Source: Candidatus Poribacteria bacterium (GTDB lineage Bacteria > Abyssobacteria > SURF-5). Taken from it: a stretch of 64,000 nt of DNA. This document shows positions 42,552-51,624 of this stretch, piece after piece. The notes beneath the pieces are model-generated. The model saw only the letters and a list, made by a program, of their open reading frames with translations. It was not told the origin of the DNA and made no database searches. Position numbers and translations under genes: made by a program. The first letter of the stretch is position 1. Each line of letters opens with the position of its first letter. Location: assembly GCA_016215705.1 (NCBI GenBank), contig JACRIR010000209.1, positions 1 through 64,000 of the forward strand. The letters run 5' to 3'.

Positions 42552-44120
42552 TCATCTGCGGTTAATATCACTGTTTCGGCTTATCGCGTAGATGCGAATC
42601 GCCGGGCCGCGCGATCTGCCGGCTTCGCTCGGCCATTCACGCAAAAGCGGAAACTTGAACAACGGATCGTAGGAGCGAAAGCCAAACGCGCGATACCTCG
42701 GCCACTGCATTTCGCTTATGACGACGTAGTCATAGTTCAGAACTATTTCCTCGAATGGAATTCGACTGATCGTCCACGCCCATCCCGTCCTGAACTTTCC
42801 GGCGAAATACAGTTGCGGACAGTATGCCTCGTACAATATGCGCGAGCCCGCAGGAACAGCCGCAGTTATCCATTCGTATGCCAGCGTTCGATTGTCCGGC
42901 CGTCTCATCTCTTGCCATGTCGCGCGTGTCCTTTGAAACAGAATCCAACCGGCGAGAACGAAAACGATAATCAAGGGTAACTTGGCGCGGACCGCTGTTC
43001 GTTTCCTCTCCAAAGCTGACAACGATGTCCCGAAGGCGCCCCACACTCCTACTGCGGTCAGGCAACAGAGAGCCGGAAGCGATGGGAGAAGATGACGCGG
43101 GAAATATACCTTGGCAGTGCTGACCATTCCCAGAAATAAGATTGACGCAGCGCCGGCCAGAGCGAGCGGCTTCCTGGTAGTTATCTCTCGAGCCGCAAGC
43201 GGAGAGAGCAAGGCGAATAAGACAAGAAATGAATGCTGATTGAGAAGGCTATTGATTGCCTTAAAAAGGCTTACCCCTTGATCTGCGCCGGGATGACCGG
43301 ATGAATAGTGCACGAAGTCATAGGGCATTCCTACAGCGGGGTCGAGAAAAGTCTTGATGTCCAGAATGGAGTATGGCGTGGTTACGACGAAAACGGCAAT
43401 AGACAGCAGTACGGCAAGCGTGAGCCTGCTCAGGACCCAACGAAACGGTTTCCTGACAAGCCATATGGCCAGAGGAACAGCAAAAAGAACCGCTGCGCCG
43501 TTGTATTTGGAGCCCGCGGCCAGTCCGCCAAATATCACGGCGCTCCAGAGATGGCGCTCTCTGCATTGCCCTCGCTCTGCCGAATCTGTAAAGGCTACCA
43601 GTTGCATCAATGACGCAGTGACGAAAAAGGCCATAGGCATTTCCAGTGTCACATAAGCTGCGCTTTCACGAACAAGGTTGCTCCCGATGAATGTGAGCCC
43701 TGCCAGTGAAGCTAAGAGGGGTGAAGTCATACGCGACGTAAGCCGCAGAATCAGATAGAGCGTGCCTAAGGAGAAGCAAACCGTCGCAATGCGCGCGGTG
43801 TGGTAAATATCGAACACTTCGGGATTTACCCCGCGCACGCTCAGGGGCAGACACAACGGGAGAGGAGCGTCGAAAAGAAACTGGAGAAGCTTCAGGATGC
43901 CCGCATGCGCGTAGATGACTAGCGACGGGTAATGGAACCAATGTGGATTCAAATCTCCCGTCAGCGCCATCCGCGCCGCTCGACTGATCACATCGGGCTC
44001 ATCCGCATGATAGATGAATGGGGCGTTGATGTTCGAGTAGCTCCCCCAGTACACTGCTGCAAACGCAAGCAACGCTACATGCGTCGCGAACGAGGAGTAA
44101 TCACGCCGGGCGGTTATCAA
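42552..44120 (-). CDS. GT39-like (PMT_2/ArnT-type) membrane glycosyltransferase
   Basis: The 522-residue protein has an N-terminal helix followed by FIYHADEPDVISRAARMA, where the Asp-Glu of the GT-C first loop replaces the more usual WDE, then about ten helices (GTLYLILRLTS, MLVTLL-like LASLAGLTFIG, LSIAVFVVTTPYSILD). A short soluble C-terminus follows. It should use a polyprenyl-phosphate sugar at the periplasmic face. The methyltransferase gene upstream is only 16 bases away, so they form one unit. Confidence 0.78.
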   Translation of the reverse strand: MITARRDYSSFATHVALLAFAAVYWGSYSNINAPFIYHADEPDVISRAARMALTGDLNPHWFHYPSLVIYAHAGILKLLQFLFDAPLPLCLPLSVRGVNPEVFDIYHTARIATVCFSLGTLYLILRLTSRMTSPLLASLAGLTFIGSNLVRESAAYVTLEMPMAFFVTASLMQLVAFTDSAERGQCRERHLWSAVIFGGLAAGSKYNGAAVLFAVPLAIWLVRKPFRWVLSRLTLAVLLSIAVFVVTTPYSILDIKTFLDPAVGMPYDFVHYSSGHPGADQGVSLFKAINSLLNQHSFLVLFALLSPLAAREITTRKPLALAGAASILFLGMVSTAKVYFPRHLLPSLPALCCLTAVGVWGAFGTSLSALERKRTAVRAKLPLIIVFVLAGWILFQRTRATWQEMRRPDNRTLAYEWITAAVPAGSRILYEAYCPQLYFAGKFRTGWAWTISRIPFEEIVLNYDYVVISEMQWPRYRAFGFRSYDPLFKFPLLREWPSEAGRSRGPAIRIYAISRNSDINRR

Positions 44121-44136
44121 AGCAGTCTCTTAATAC

Positions 44137-45078
44137 CTATCGGATTCTCTCAAATAGCGCTTCTATATCCGACACAAGCAGATTGTCTAGACATGTGGTC
44201 TTGCTCTTGAAGCATGAAGGGAATCTGGCAATCAAATCCATATGCAAGGGATTGTACGTTTCGCGATATCTCACCTTTCTCAGTTTGTGGGAGTACCGGT
44301 TCCACAGTCCGCGATAGTCTTCCACTGACCATTTGTTCAGTTCGTTCAAAGTGACCGGCGACAATCCTCTCGTGCGTGTGAAGTCCTCGAGTAACTCTTT
44401 GGGAAAAAGCAACTGGTGGTAGGGAACAGTGATTGATCTATAGCCATGTGAGCCTTTCGGAGACATATACAAAGGTCCAAAGACGAGATAAATATATCCA
44501 CCCTTCCTGACCACACGTACGGCTTCCTGCAGGACCAACTCAGGCTCAGGAAAGTGCTCGAATGCGTTATAGGAAAAAACGAAATCGAACGTTTCATCAT
44601 CAAACCGCAGATGCGCGGCATCCATTTGCAGAAACTTGGCGCCTTCACTGGCCGCTCTCTCATCGAATCCGTCGGCTCTGATGTCGATGGCGGTCGCCAT
44701 TTTGCCGTGCCGCTTCAGAAAGTAACTCGTCATTCCATCCCAACACCCAAGCTCCAGAAAAGAATTCATGGTATCCGCTCTGTCTTTTACCAGTCTCAAG
44801 ATTTCCCCCGCCCTGTCTCTTCCTCTCTTTTCTTGGCTTTGGGGATCGCGACCGTAGCTCGTGGAAAAGGGATATTCATCTTGCAGCGATTTCAAGACGT
44901 CCAGCCCCAGCCATGCGGGTGTCACCGTCGATTGATCAAGAATACTCCTGATTCCCCGCGTCCTCAGTTTTGTGAAGAGAAGTATTAATTTGTCAAAAAC
45001 TCTCTTGGGAATGAATTTCAGGAGGAGGGGCCGCAGTATTGGCGAAGAGGCCATCCTCTGAAGAATCGTTTGAATCAT
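44137..45078 (-). CDS. Class I SAM-dependent methyltransferase, surface-sugar type
   Basis: The 313-residue protein has SAM motifs SFLELGCWDGMTSYFL (motif I), AIDIRADGFDERAA, AKFLQMDAAHLRF and FDFVFSYNAFEHFPEPE, then VVRKGGYIYLVFGPLY. The N-terminal 90 residues are helical and basic. EHFPEP is typical of methyltransferases in glycan clusters. It is co-directional with the GT39-like gene. Confidence 0.82.
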   Translation of the reverse strand: MIQTILQRMASSPILRPLLLKFIPKRVFDKLILLFTKLRTRGIRSILDQSTVTPAWLGLDVLKSLQDEYPFSTSYGRDPQSQEKRGRDRAGEILRLVKDRADTMNSFLELGCWDGMTSYFLKRHGKMATAIDIRADGFDERAASEGAKFLQMDAAHLRFDDETFDFVFSYNAFEHFPEPELVLQEAVRVVRKGGYIYLVFGPLYMSPKGSHGYRSITVPYHQLLFPKELLEDFTRTRGLSPVTLNELNKWSVEDYRGLWNRYSHKLRKVRYRETYNPLHMDLIARFPSCFKSKTTCLDNLLVSDIEALFERIR

Positions 45079-45440
45079 CCTGCGGTCCTTCTTATTCGCT
45101 AAATCCGGAGGCTGCCGCCCGCAAACATACGGCCTTCTCTTGCGCCTCTTCCGTGATCAATAACATCACGCATGTCCTTGACCTTACTAAGATTAGCCTA
45201 ACCTAACTTGCAAAGTCAAGCGCCGATCGGCGCAAATCCGGTGGTTGCGGGATTGCGGGTGCATGCTTGACAAATCGTGTCTTATACTCTATTTTGAGAT
45301 TGCCGCACACCAAGTGGATTCCCGCTTTCAGGGGAGTGACACAGAAACAAACATGCGGATCGCTTCAGGTTCCTTTGAGAATCACGACGGAGATTCCAGG
45401 AATCGGGAAAAACAGTACAGAATCATGCGTGAGGCCCATA
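45079..45440. other. 362-base divergent intergenic region
   Basis: Two methyltransferase genes diverge here. The region holds a CCTAACCTAACTT direct repeat near 45193 and, at 45313-45342, a copy of the GGATTCCCGCTTTC repeat. An open frame from 45267 runs through it into the plus-strand gene but its first 58 codons are repeat-derived and not credible. Confidence 0.6.
45313..45342 (+). repeat. GGATTCCCGCTTTC repeat
   Basis: GTGGATTCCCGCTTTCAGGG is followed by GAGTGACAC; it is the same kind of dispersed sequence as the degraded block at about 4500-4590. Confidence 0.5.
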
Positions 45441-46310
45441 GTGAAACTCTGTCTTGAATGTGGATGCCGCCACACAGCCGATGACTGGAAGTGCCCGGCT
45501 TGCGGACACACGCCGGAATTCAACCACGGATACCCTGTTTTCGCGCCCCATATGATCGAGGACACGAACGGCTTCAAAGCAGAGCTTTTTGCTCCCTGCG
45601 CCCAACTCGAGACGGGACATTTCTGGTTCGAGGCGCGGAATGCTTTGCTTATTTGGGTTTTGCACAAGTATTTCCCCGGTTTCAAGAGCTTCTTGGACAT
45701 AGGCTGCGGCACCGGCTTTATCTTGTCAAGAATCCAGAAGGAGTTTCCGCTCGCGCGTCTTGTAGGAAGTGACATATACACCGAATCGCTTGCCCGCGCG
45801 AAATCTCGCGTTCCAGACGGCGCATTCTTCCAAATGGATGCGCGCCATATTCCCTTTGAGAATGAATTTGACATAGTTGCCGCCCTTGATGTGCTTGAGC
45901 ACATCGAAAGAGACGAATCTGTCCTCATCCAAATGTTTCAGGCGACCGCGCCGGGCGGAGGGATCATAGTCGCCGTTCCGCAGCACCGATTCCTTTGGAG
46001 CCCCATCGACGATTACAGTTGTCACAAGCGCAGATATTCGCGCAATGAGTTGGTCGAAAAAGTGTCGAATGCCGGATTTGAGGTAACGCGCGTGACAAGC
46101 TTCGTCTCGCTTCTTCTTCCAATGATGATGTTGGTCCGTATAAAGAAATCGAAGAATCCGCATATCCACGACCCTCTTGAAGAATTGAGAATAAGAGGGT
46201 TCCTGAATACTTCGCTGACCACGATAATGACCCTTGAACGATTCCTTATCAAGGGAGGGCTTTCCTTTCCAGCCGGTGGCTCTTTGCTTATGGTCGCAAG
46301 ACATCCGTGA
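45441..46310 (+). CDS. Methyltransferase with N-terminal zinc ribbon
   Basis: The 289-residue protein starts (GTG 45441) with a small zinc ribbon, CLECGCRHTADDWKCPACGH, and continues with a class I methyltransferase domain: SFLDIGCGTGFILSRI, LVGSDIYTESLARA, FFQMDARHIPFENEFDIVAALDVLEHIE and a C-terminal HRRYSRNELVEKVSNAGFEV. The HxxYSRxEL motif is typical of methyltransferases found next to glycosyltransferases. I reject the longer start at 45267 because it is made of repeat DNA. Confidence 0.82.
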   Translation: MKLCLECGCRHTADDWKCPACGHTPEFNHGYPVFAPHMIEDTNGFKAELFAPCAQLETGHFWFEARNALLIWVLHKYFPGFKSFLDIGCGTGFILSRIQKEFPLARLVGSDIYTESLARAKSRVPDGAFFQMDARHIPFENEFDIVAALDVLEHIERDESVLIQMFQATAPGGGIIVAVPQHRFLWSPIDDYSCHKRRYSRNELVEKVSNAGFEVTRVTSFVSLLLPMMMLVRIKKSKNPHIHDPLEELRIRGFLNTSLTTIMTLERFLIKGGLSFPAGGSLLMVARHP

Positions 46311-46595
46311 AGCATTCAGACACACGGATTCAAGCGGGCAAGCGATGGGAGTTGCCACCCCCTTCAAGTTGTCTTCTTTGAGCCTCGACGATGAATAAAC
46401 GGCATGTCTCTGCGAACATCAGACCATCACGACTTTCGATGGAATGTTTGACCCATACTAGTGCCTTCGGTAAAATCACACTGTAAGGACAGCCCTGCTG
46501 CGGCTACTCGGTTTCTCATAATGGCCGTGCTCACAAGGTTAAGTGGGAATCTCTTACTGGGTTACGGAATCGCAGGCCTCCGCTCCAGCGATTCC

Positions 46596-46624
46596 TTGAC
46601 ATCGGAATTTTTGGTGTGATAACA
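46596..46624 (+). promoter_or_regulatory. Promoter candidate for the polysaccharide locus
   Basis: TTGACA (46596-46601) is perfect; GATAAC or ATAACA follow at 16-17 bases. A hairpin ends directly before the -35 box. The first gene starts about 265 bases later. Confidence 0.35.
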
Positions 46625-46751
46625 TCAGGCTTCAGAACGCAACGGCGGTGGCGCGGAGGTGCGCTCCTCGCCCCGCCGATTACTTTTGGTGGAGTTAGTT
46701 GGCGACTGTGGTATCAATGTCGTCGTGCGGGATGTTTGCCGTACCAAGGTT

Positions 46752-46837
46752 GTCATTCTGAGCAAAGCGAAGAATCTCGGGGGAAATCGTTCAATATGCT
46801 CCTCAAAGAGGATTCTTCGCTTCGCTCAGGATGGCGG
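46752..46837. repeat. Inverted pair of CATTCTGAGC repeats, gene-less (MITE-like)
   Basis: GTCATTCTGAGCAAAGCG at the left and TTCGCTTCGCTCAGGATGGC at the right are imperfect inverted copies of the terminal repeat of the GIY-YIG element, with only about 30 bases between. It looks like a deletion derivative of that element. Confidence 0.7.
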
Positions 46838-46888
46838 TGAGGACGTTGGTCTCGCATATCCCAATAGTCTAGGATACAGGCAAAACAA

Positions 46889-48148
46889 ATGACGAAGAAA
46901 GTTTGTGTTCTCGGCCTTGGCTACGTAGGTCTGCCCACAGCGTGCATGTTTGCCGTACAGGGCTACCACGTTGTCGGTGTCGACGTAAAGCGCGAAGTTG
47001 TTGAAACCATCTCGAAGGGCTCGATCCACATAGAAGAAGCCGGCCTGAAAACGATGCTTCAGGCCGCAATAAACAGCCGGAATCTGGTTGCCCGAAACGA
47101 AGTCGAACCCGCAGACGTATTCATCATCGCAGTCCCGACTCCGCTTGCGCCGGACAAACGCGCCGATGTCAGCTTCGTGGAAAGCGCCGCCCGTTCGATT
47201 GTTCCTGTGCTGGCGCGCGGCAATCTCGTGGTCCTGGAGTCCACAGTCCCTCCCGGGACAACCAACGGTCTACTTTGCCGAATCCTTTCTGAGACGGGTC
47301 TGAATCCGGGTGTCGATTTCCATGTTGCGCACTCCCCGGAACGCGTGCTTCCGGGCAACGTTTTTAGCGAACTGGTGTCAAACGACCGCGTCATAGGTGG
47401 AATCACTCCCGAATCGGCCCAATTGGCGCGTGATCTGTACATGAGCTTTGTCGAAGGAGAGATACTCCTGACCGATTCGACTACGGCCGAGATGGTGAAA
47501 CTCACCGAGAACACTTTTCGCGATGTGAATATTGCCCTCGCCAATGAACTTGCCTTGATAGCAGCGGAATATGGTGTGGACATATTCAGCGTCGTCGCTC
47601 TTGCTAATCGGCACTCGCGTGTCAATGTTCATCAGCCTGGGCCGGGAGTCGGCGGCCATTGCATCCCGGTTGATCCGTGGTTCATCGTCGAGAATTCTAA
47701 TGAGGCGGGAAAACTCATCAGACGCGCGCGAGAACTTAATGATTCGATGCCGGAGCGTATTGTGCAACTCGTCGAACATGTCGTCGGGCCGGCTCAAGAC
47801 GCCAAGATCAGCGTCTGGGGCGTCGCCTACAAGGGAAACGTGGATGACACCCGCGAGACGCCGGCGGCGCCTATAGTTCATCTGCTGAGAAAGCGAAACT
47901 ATAAGATTAGCATATTCGATTTTCATGTCAGGAATTTCGAGTGCGAGATTGACAGCCTCGAGAGCGCGGTCAATGCGTCCGACGCTATTCTGCTGTTGGC
48001 GGACCATAAAGAATTCAAGTACCTCGATCCTCACGTGATCGGACAGAAAATGCGGCGCAGAATCGTCATAGATACGCGCAACTGTCTCGATCCCGCGAAA
48101 TGGAAGGGCGCCGGCTTCGATTTCCATCTTCTGTGGAAGAAACTGTAG
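46889..48148 (+). CDS. wecC: UDP-N-acetyl-D-mannosamine dehydrogenase (WecC-type)
   Basis: The 419-residue enzyme has an N-terminal NAD fold (VLGLGYVGLPTA, GxGxxG at 9-14), the central domain with KLTENTFRDVNIALANELALI, and the catalytic Cys258 in GPGVGGHCIPVDPWF; the C-terminal domain has VWGVAYKGNVDDTRETPA. The spacing and the ANRHSRVN and SPERVLPG motifs match E. coli WecC more than UDP-glucose dehydrogenase. It makes a UDP-N-acetylhexosaminuronate for the polysaccharide built by the following genes. Nucleotide-sugar epimerase is not in the window. Confidence 0.92.
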   Translation: MTKKVCVLGLGYVGLPTACMFAVQGYHVVGVDVKREVVETISKGSIHIEEAGLKTMLQAAINSRNLVARNEVEPADVFIIAVPTPLAPDKRADVSFVESAARSIVPVLARGNLVVLESTVPPGTTNGLLCRILSETGLNPGVDFHVAHSPERVLPGNVFSELVSNDRVIGGITPESAQLARDLYMSFVEGEILLTDSTTAEMVKLTENTFRDVNIALANELALIAAEYGVDIFSVVALANRHSRVNVHQPGPGVGGHCIPVDPWFIVENSNEAGKLIRRARELNDSMPERIVQLVEHVVGPAQDAKISVWGVAYKGNVDDTRETPAAPIVHLLRKRNYKISIFDFHVRNFECEIDSLESAVNASDAILLLADHKEFKYLDPHVIGQKMRRRIVIDTRNCLDPAKWKGAGFDFHLLWKKL

Positions 48149-48150
48149 GG

Positions 48151-48192
48151 GGAAAATTGGGGACACCATGCCGCATGGTGTCCCCGATTTTC
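48151..48192. repeat. GGGGACAC hairpin repeat, copy 4
   Basis: Outer arms GGAAAATT/GATTTTCC (8 bp, one T-G wobble) plus the core GGGGACACCATG/CATGGTGTCCCC around CCG. It begins two bases after the wecC stop codon. Confidence 0.9.
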
Positions 48193-48237
48193 CAAGTCGC
48201 CTGCGCGGGATTGATGAAAACGACAGACCTATAAGCC

Positions 48238-49212
48238 ATGAAGAATTCGGACGAAATCTACTGCACCGTCGTTTCTCCTATGTTCAATGAGGAGGCCAAC
48301 ATCGCTTCTACGGTAGCTGCCATCGAAAAGGTGATGGCCCGTATCGGCAAGCCGTGGGAACTCATTCTCGTCAATGACGGCAGCACCGATCACACACAGG
48401 CCGCCGCCGAAAAAATTTGCCGCGAGAAACCGTTCGCGCGCTTGCTCTCATACATGCCCAACAGAGGAAGGGGCAAAGCGCTCCGGACCGGTTTCTCAGA
48501 GGCAAAAGGGCGATTCATCATAACAATAGAATCAGACTTGAGTTGGGACGCATCGCTCATGCCCGAGATGCTGCGGATTCTGGAGGCGGGCGAATTCGAC
48601 CTGGTTTTGGCGTCACCGTATACTCAAGGGGGCGCAGTCGAGGGGGTGCCCCCAGCCCGCCTGATGATCAGTCGCATCGGCAACACGATTCTCAGTATGG
48701 TGGTTCCGGGCAATTTCAGGATGGTCACGCAGATGTTCCGTGCATATCGGCGTGAAGTTCTCGATTCGCTTGAACTCGAATCGGACGACAAGGAAATCCA
48801 TTTGGAAATCCTGTCAAAAGCGCTCGCGCTGGGATACCGCGCCCGGGAGATACCCGCGGTTCTTCGCTCTAGAAGAGCGGGCAGGTCCAAGTTCAATTTC
48901 GGCAAGACGGCTGCGTCGCACCTTGCCTTTTCATATTTTGAGAAGCCCATTCTGTTGTTCGGTCTCACCGGTTTCGGTTTCCTGGCGCTCGCTCTCATTA
49001 TCGGTCTGTATCTCGTGATCGAGTTCTCACGAGGAAGGCTCAACCCTGACCGGCCACTGATGACGTTGCTCGTCATACTCATTGTCGGGGGACTCCAATT
49101 CGTATCGCTGGGCCTTGTCGGGACCCAGATAGTTCAGCTTCGCAAGGAGGTCTACCGCATCCAGATGGAGAATCGAAGGCTGGAAAGGCAGATCACTCGT
49201 GAAAGAGGCTGA
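48238..49212 (+). CDS. GT2 polyprenyl-phosphate sugar transferase-like protein (DPM1/GtrB type)
   Basis: The 324-residue protein begins with a GT2 domain: YCTVVSPMFNEEANIASTV, WELILVNDGSTDHTQAAA, GRGKALRTGFSEAKG, IIIESDLSWDASLMPEML-type acidic motif and EIHLEILSKALALGYRAREIPAVLRSR. Two C-terminal helices (LFGLTGFGFLALALIIGLYLV and TLLVILIVGGLQFVSLGLVG) anchor it in the inner membrane. It should load a sugar on undecaprenyl phosphate for use by GT-C enzymes, several of which are encoded here. The last codons carry a coiled-coil tail. Confidence 0.87.
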   Translation: MKNSDEIYCTVVSPMFNEEANIASTVAAIEKVMARIGKPWELILVNDGSTDHTQAAAEKICREKPFARLLSYMPNRGRGKALRTGFSEAKGRFIITIESDLSWDASLMPEMLRILEAGEFDLVLASPYTQGGAVEGVPPARLMISRIGNTILSMVVPGNFRMVTQMFRAYRREVLDSLELESDDKEIHLEILSKALALGYRAREIPAVLRSRRAGRSKFNFGKTAASHLAFSYFEKPILLFGLTGFGFLALALIIGLYLVIEFSRGRLNPDRPLMTLLVILIVGGLQFVSLGLVGTQIVQLRKEVYRIQMENRRLERQITRERG

Positions 49213-49219
49213 GGTGGCA

Positions 49220-50398
49220 ATGCCCGGGCCGATGCGCCATTCAGTCTGTCTGCTTACCAACGCCTATCCCGATTTCCCTGACTCCAACCGGGTGGTATTC
49301 CTTCGGAACCTCGCACAGTTGCTCGCACGGAAAGACTGGTCGGTCACAGTCGTTGCCCCCCGCATATTCTCCGCGAGCCGCCCCTTTGATGCGGAAGGTG
49401 AAATCGAAATTCACAGGTTTTCCTCTTTCATGGGCGGCAGACTGCTGGTCGAATACCCGCGTACGCCGGCTTTCCGGCTGATTGGATACATGGCGGCAGG
49501 ACTCTTATCCGCCGTCCGTTCCGTTCACGCAAGAAAATGTGACGTAATCCACGCGCACTGGGTTATCCCGGCGGGAGTGATAGCCCTAATGGCGGGATGG
49601 CTCTGCAGAAAGCCTGTCATCGTGACCGCCCACGGCTCCGATATCCTTCTTGTCTCTCAAAGGAATCCGATCATGAAGTGGTTCTCCGGCTTCGTGCTGA
49701 AACATGCTGACGCGGTCACCTCGGTTGCGAAACACCTGACAGACGTCATTGTCGCAATGGGGATCCCGCGCGAGAAAATCCTGACGTTCCCGATGAGTGT
49801 AGTAACAGAAGCATTCACTGATAATGGCCCCGTGCACCAGGGCTGGATTGGTGAGATGGTGATTTTCAGCAATAGGAGCCTGTATCCTGTTTATGATGTT
49901 GAGACACTGGTGGAAGCCACTCCCGCCATCCTCGAGAAATTTCCCCACGCGCGGATTGCCATCGCGGGCGAAGGCCCGGAGTCTCAAAGAATCGCATCTG
50001 TCGCCGGAGATTCAGGCGTTGGCGATCGAGTCCGGTTCATGGGGAGCATAGCTCACGAACACATGCCCGAATATCTTCGGGCCGCATCAGTTTATGTTTC
50101 GACTGCATTGTCCGACGGCGCATCGGTATCGCTGCTCGAAGCTATGGCATGTGGAACGTTTCCCGTCGTCGCCGACATCCCGGCCAACCGGGAATGGATC
50201 AAGGACGGAGAAAACGGTTTCCTGTTTGCCCCGGGCGATGCTAAGGCGCTCGCCCGCAAGATCGAGGACTGCCTCGGCCGGCCCGCGCTTAGAGAACGGG
50301 CGCGTGAAACAAATGCACGAATCATCAATCAGAGGGCTCAATGGAATTTGAACGTAGAGAAGCTGCTCGCGCTATACGAGAAAGCTACGATTCGATAA
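49220..50398 (+). CDS. GT4 family glycosyltransferase
   Basis: The 392-residue GT-B enzyme has the N-domain CLLTNAYPDFPDSNRVVFLRNL, ARKCDVIHAHWVIPAG and PVIVTAHGSDILL, and the C-domain IAGEGPESQRI, VRFMGSIAHEHMPEYLRAA and SVSLLEAMACGTFPVVAD with the ExxxxxxxE donor-binding motif. I prefer ATG 49220 after GAGG; GTG 49199 would overlap the preceding gene by 14 bases. It adds one sugar to the growing repeat unit at the cytoplasmic face. Confidence 0.88.
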   Translation: MPGPMRHSVCLLTNAYPDFPDSNRVVFLRNLAQLLARKDWSVTVVAPRIFSASRPFDAEGEIEIHRFSSFMGGRLLVEYPRTPAFRLIGYMAAGLLSAVRSVHARKCDVIHAHWVIPAGVIALMAGWLCRKPVIVTAHGSDILLVSQRNPIMKWFSGFVLKHADAVTSVAKHLTDVIVAMGIPREKILTFPMSVVTEAFTDNGPVHQGWIGEMVIFSNRSLYPVYDVETLVEATPAILEKFPHARIAIAGEGPESQRIASVAGDSGVGDRVRFMGSIAHEHMPEYLRAASVYVSTALSDGASVSLLEAMACGTFPVVADIPANREWIKDGENGFLFAPGDAKALARKIEDCLGRPALRERARETNARIINQRAQWNLNVEKLLALYEKATIR

Positions 50399-51624
50399 TC
50401 AAGGCGGACAAGGGAAACGGCCTGCGCATTTTGTTCCTCGCGCTGACCGTGGACGTCGGCGCCTATCAGGGTGACAGCACCCACGTCATCGAGTTGATCT
50501 CGAATCTGCGACAGATGGGACATCGCATCCGCTGGATCGCGCGACAAAGCCGCAACCGTGAGACGTGGCCCGACCCGCTTTTCCACTGCGTCAGTCGCGC
50601 ACCCAAGCCGAACAGCGACTTGCTTCGATTGATTCAACTCTTGTTCTCAATGGCGCGGGGCGCATACTACATATTTCGTCATACACGCAGTTGTGACCTC
50701 ATGTACTCGCGCGACCGGTTCTCCCTCTTGCTCGCGCTGATTCCCTCGCGAATCTTTCACAAACCGCTGGTTTACGAAGTCAACGGCTTGACCAGCGAGC
50801 AACGCAAAATGCATGGCGGCCATTTTCTCAATAGACTGTATGTCCGGTTGTTGGAAACACTCGATGAGGTCGCTTTCAAAAATGCTGTCTCCGTTGTCTG
50901 CGTGACCGATGCCATCAGGGACTTCTATTGCGCGCGTCACCATGATTATGCCGACAAATTCCGGACCGTAAACAACGGCGTCAACACGAAACTTTTCCGT
51001 CCGCTGCCGATTGGCGGTGAGGTCACCGAGTTGAGAAAATATCTCGGATTCGATGAGGGAGATGAGGTTGTCGCCTACGTCGGGAACCTCGCGCTATGGC
51101 AGGGCGTCGAATACCTTGTGCGAAGCGCCCCCATAGTCCTCAAAGAGAACCTCGCAGTCAAATTCATGATCGTGGGAAATGGTCCCACATATTCTCAATG
51201 CCTGGCTCTGGCTGATGAGCTAGGGGTCGGTGACAAATTCAAATTTGTTGGAAAGGTCGGCTACACTTCGTTGGGACACTATGTCAACGTGGCCGATGTA
51301 TGTGTCGCCCCTTACACTCGAGAGATTCCAAACTGCCCCATCAAAATCTATGAGTATCTCGCGTGCGGGAAACCCGTTGTCTGTTCGGATATTCCGGGAG
51401 TCAATAACCTCAAGAGAGCCGACGTTCTTGTTTTTGTCGAGCCCGAAAACCCACAAGCTCTGGCCTCGGCCCTCCTGAAAGTCCTTGCAAACCTGAATCT
51501 CAGGACTGCTCAGCGAGAGCTTGGGCCAAAGGCGGTGGCTGGCTATTCTTGGGTGGACACCGCAAGCAAAGTGGCTGCGATTTGCAGCGAAGCCGTGAGG
51601 AAAACCCTTGCAACACCAGCCTGA
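50341..51624 (+). CDS. GT4 family glycosyltransferase
   Basis: The 427-residue protein has GLRILFLALTVDVGAYQGDSTHVIELISNLRQMGHR at the N-domain, DLMYSRDRFSLLL, VYEVNGL, NNGVNTKLFRP and the C-domain KFMIVGNGPTYSQCLALADELGVGDKFKFVGKV with NCPIKIYEYLACGKPVVCSD. ATG 50341 implies a 58-base overlap with the previous gene; the conserved part begins about 28 residues later, so a shorter product is possible. Role: addition of a sugar to the repeat unit. Confidence 0.85.
   Translation: MEFERREAARAIRESYDSIIKADKGNGLRILFLALTVDVGAYQGDSTHVIELISNLRQMGHRIRWIARQSRNRETWPDPLFHCVSRAPKPNSDLLRLIQLLFSMARGAYYIFRHTRSCDLMYSRDRFSLLLALIPSRIFHKPLVYEVNGLTSEQRKMHGGHFLNRLYVRLLETLDEVAFKNAVSVVCVTDAIRDFYCARHHDYADKFRTVNNGVNTKLFRPLPIGGEVTELRKYLGFDEGDEVVAYVGNLALWQGVEYLVRSAPIVLKENLAVKFMIVGNGPTYSQCLALADELGVGDKFKFVGKVGYTSLGHYVNVADVCVAPYTREIPNCPIKIYEYLACGKPVVCSDIPGVNNLKRADVLVFVEPENPQALASALLKVLANLNLRTAQRELGPKAVAGYSWVDTASKVAAICSEAVRKTLATPA

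Larger units (their letters stand above)
46311..46888. other. 578-base intergenic region before the polysaccharide locus
   Basis: No gene is credible; the open frame 46616-46840 encodes only the repeat peptide HSEQSEES. Notable are an 8-bp hairpin GGAATCGC/GCGATTCC (46566-46594), TTGACA at 46596-46601 with GATAAC near 46618, and the inverted pair of CATTCTGAGC repeats at 46752-46837. Confidence 0.65.

Noticed and set aside
45267-45440. N-terminal extension of the zinc-ribbon methyltransferase
   Set aside because: The 58 codons derive from a GGATTCCCGCTTTC repeat; the zinc ribbon starts cleanly at GTG 45441.
46616-46840. Open frame encoding HSEQSEES and SSLRSGW peptides
   Set aside because: The peptide is a translation of the CATTCTGAGC repeat pair; the frame is accidental.
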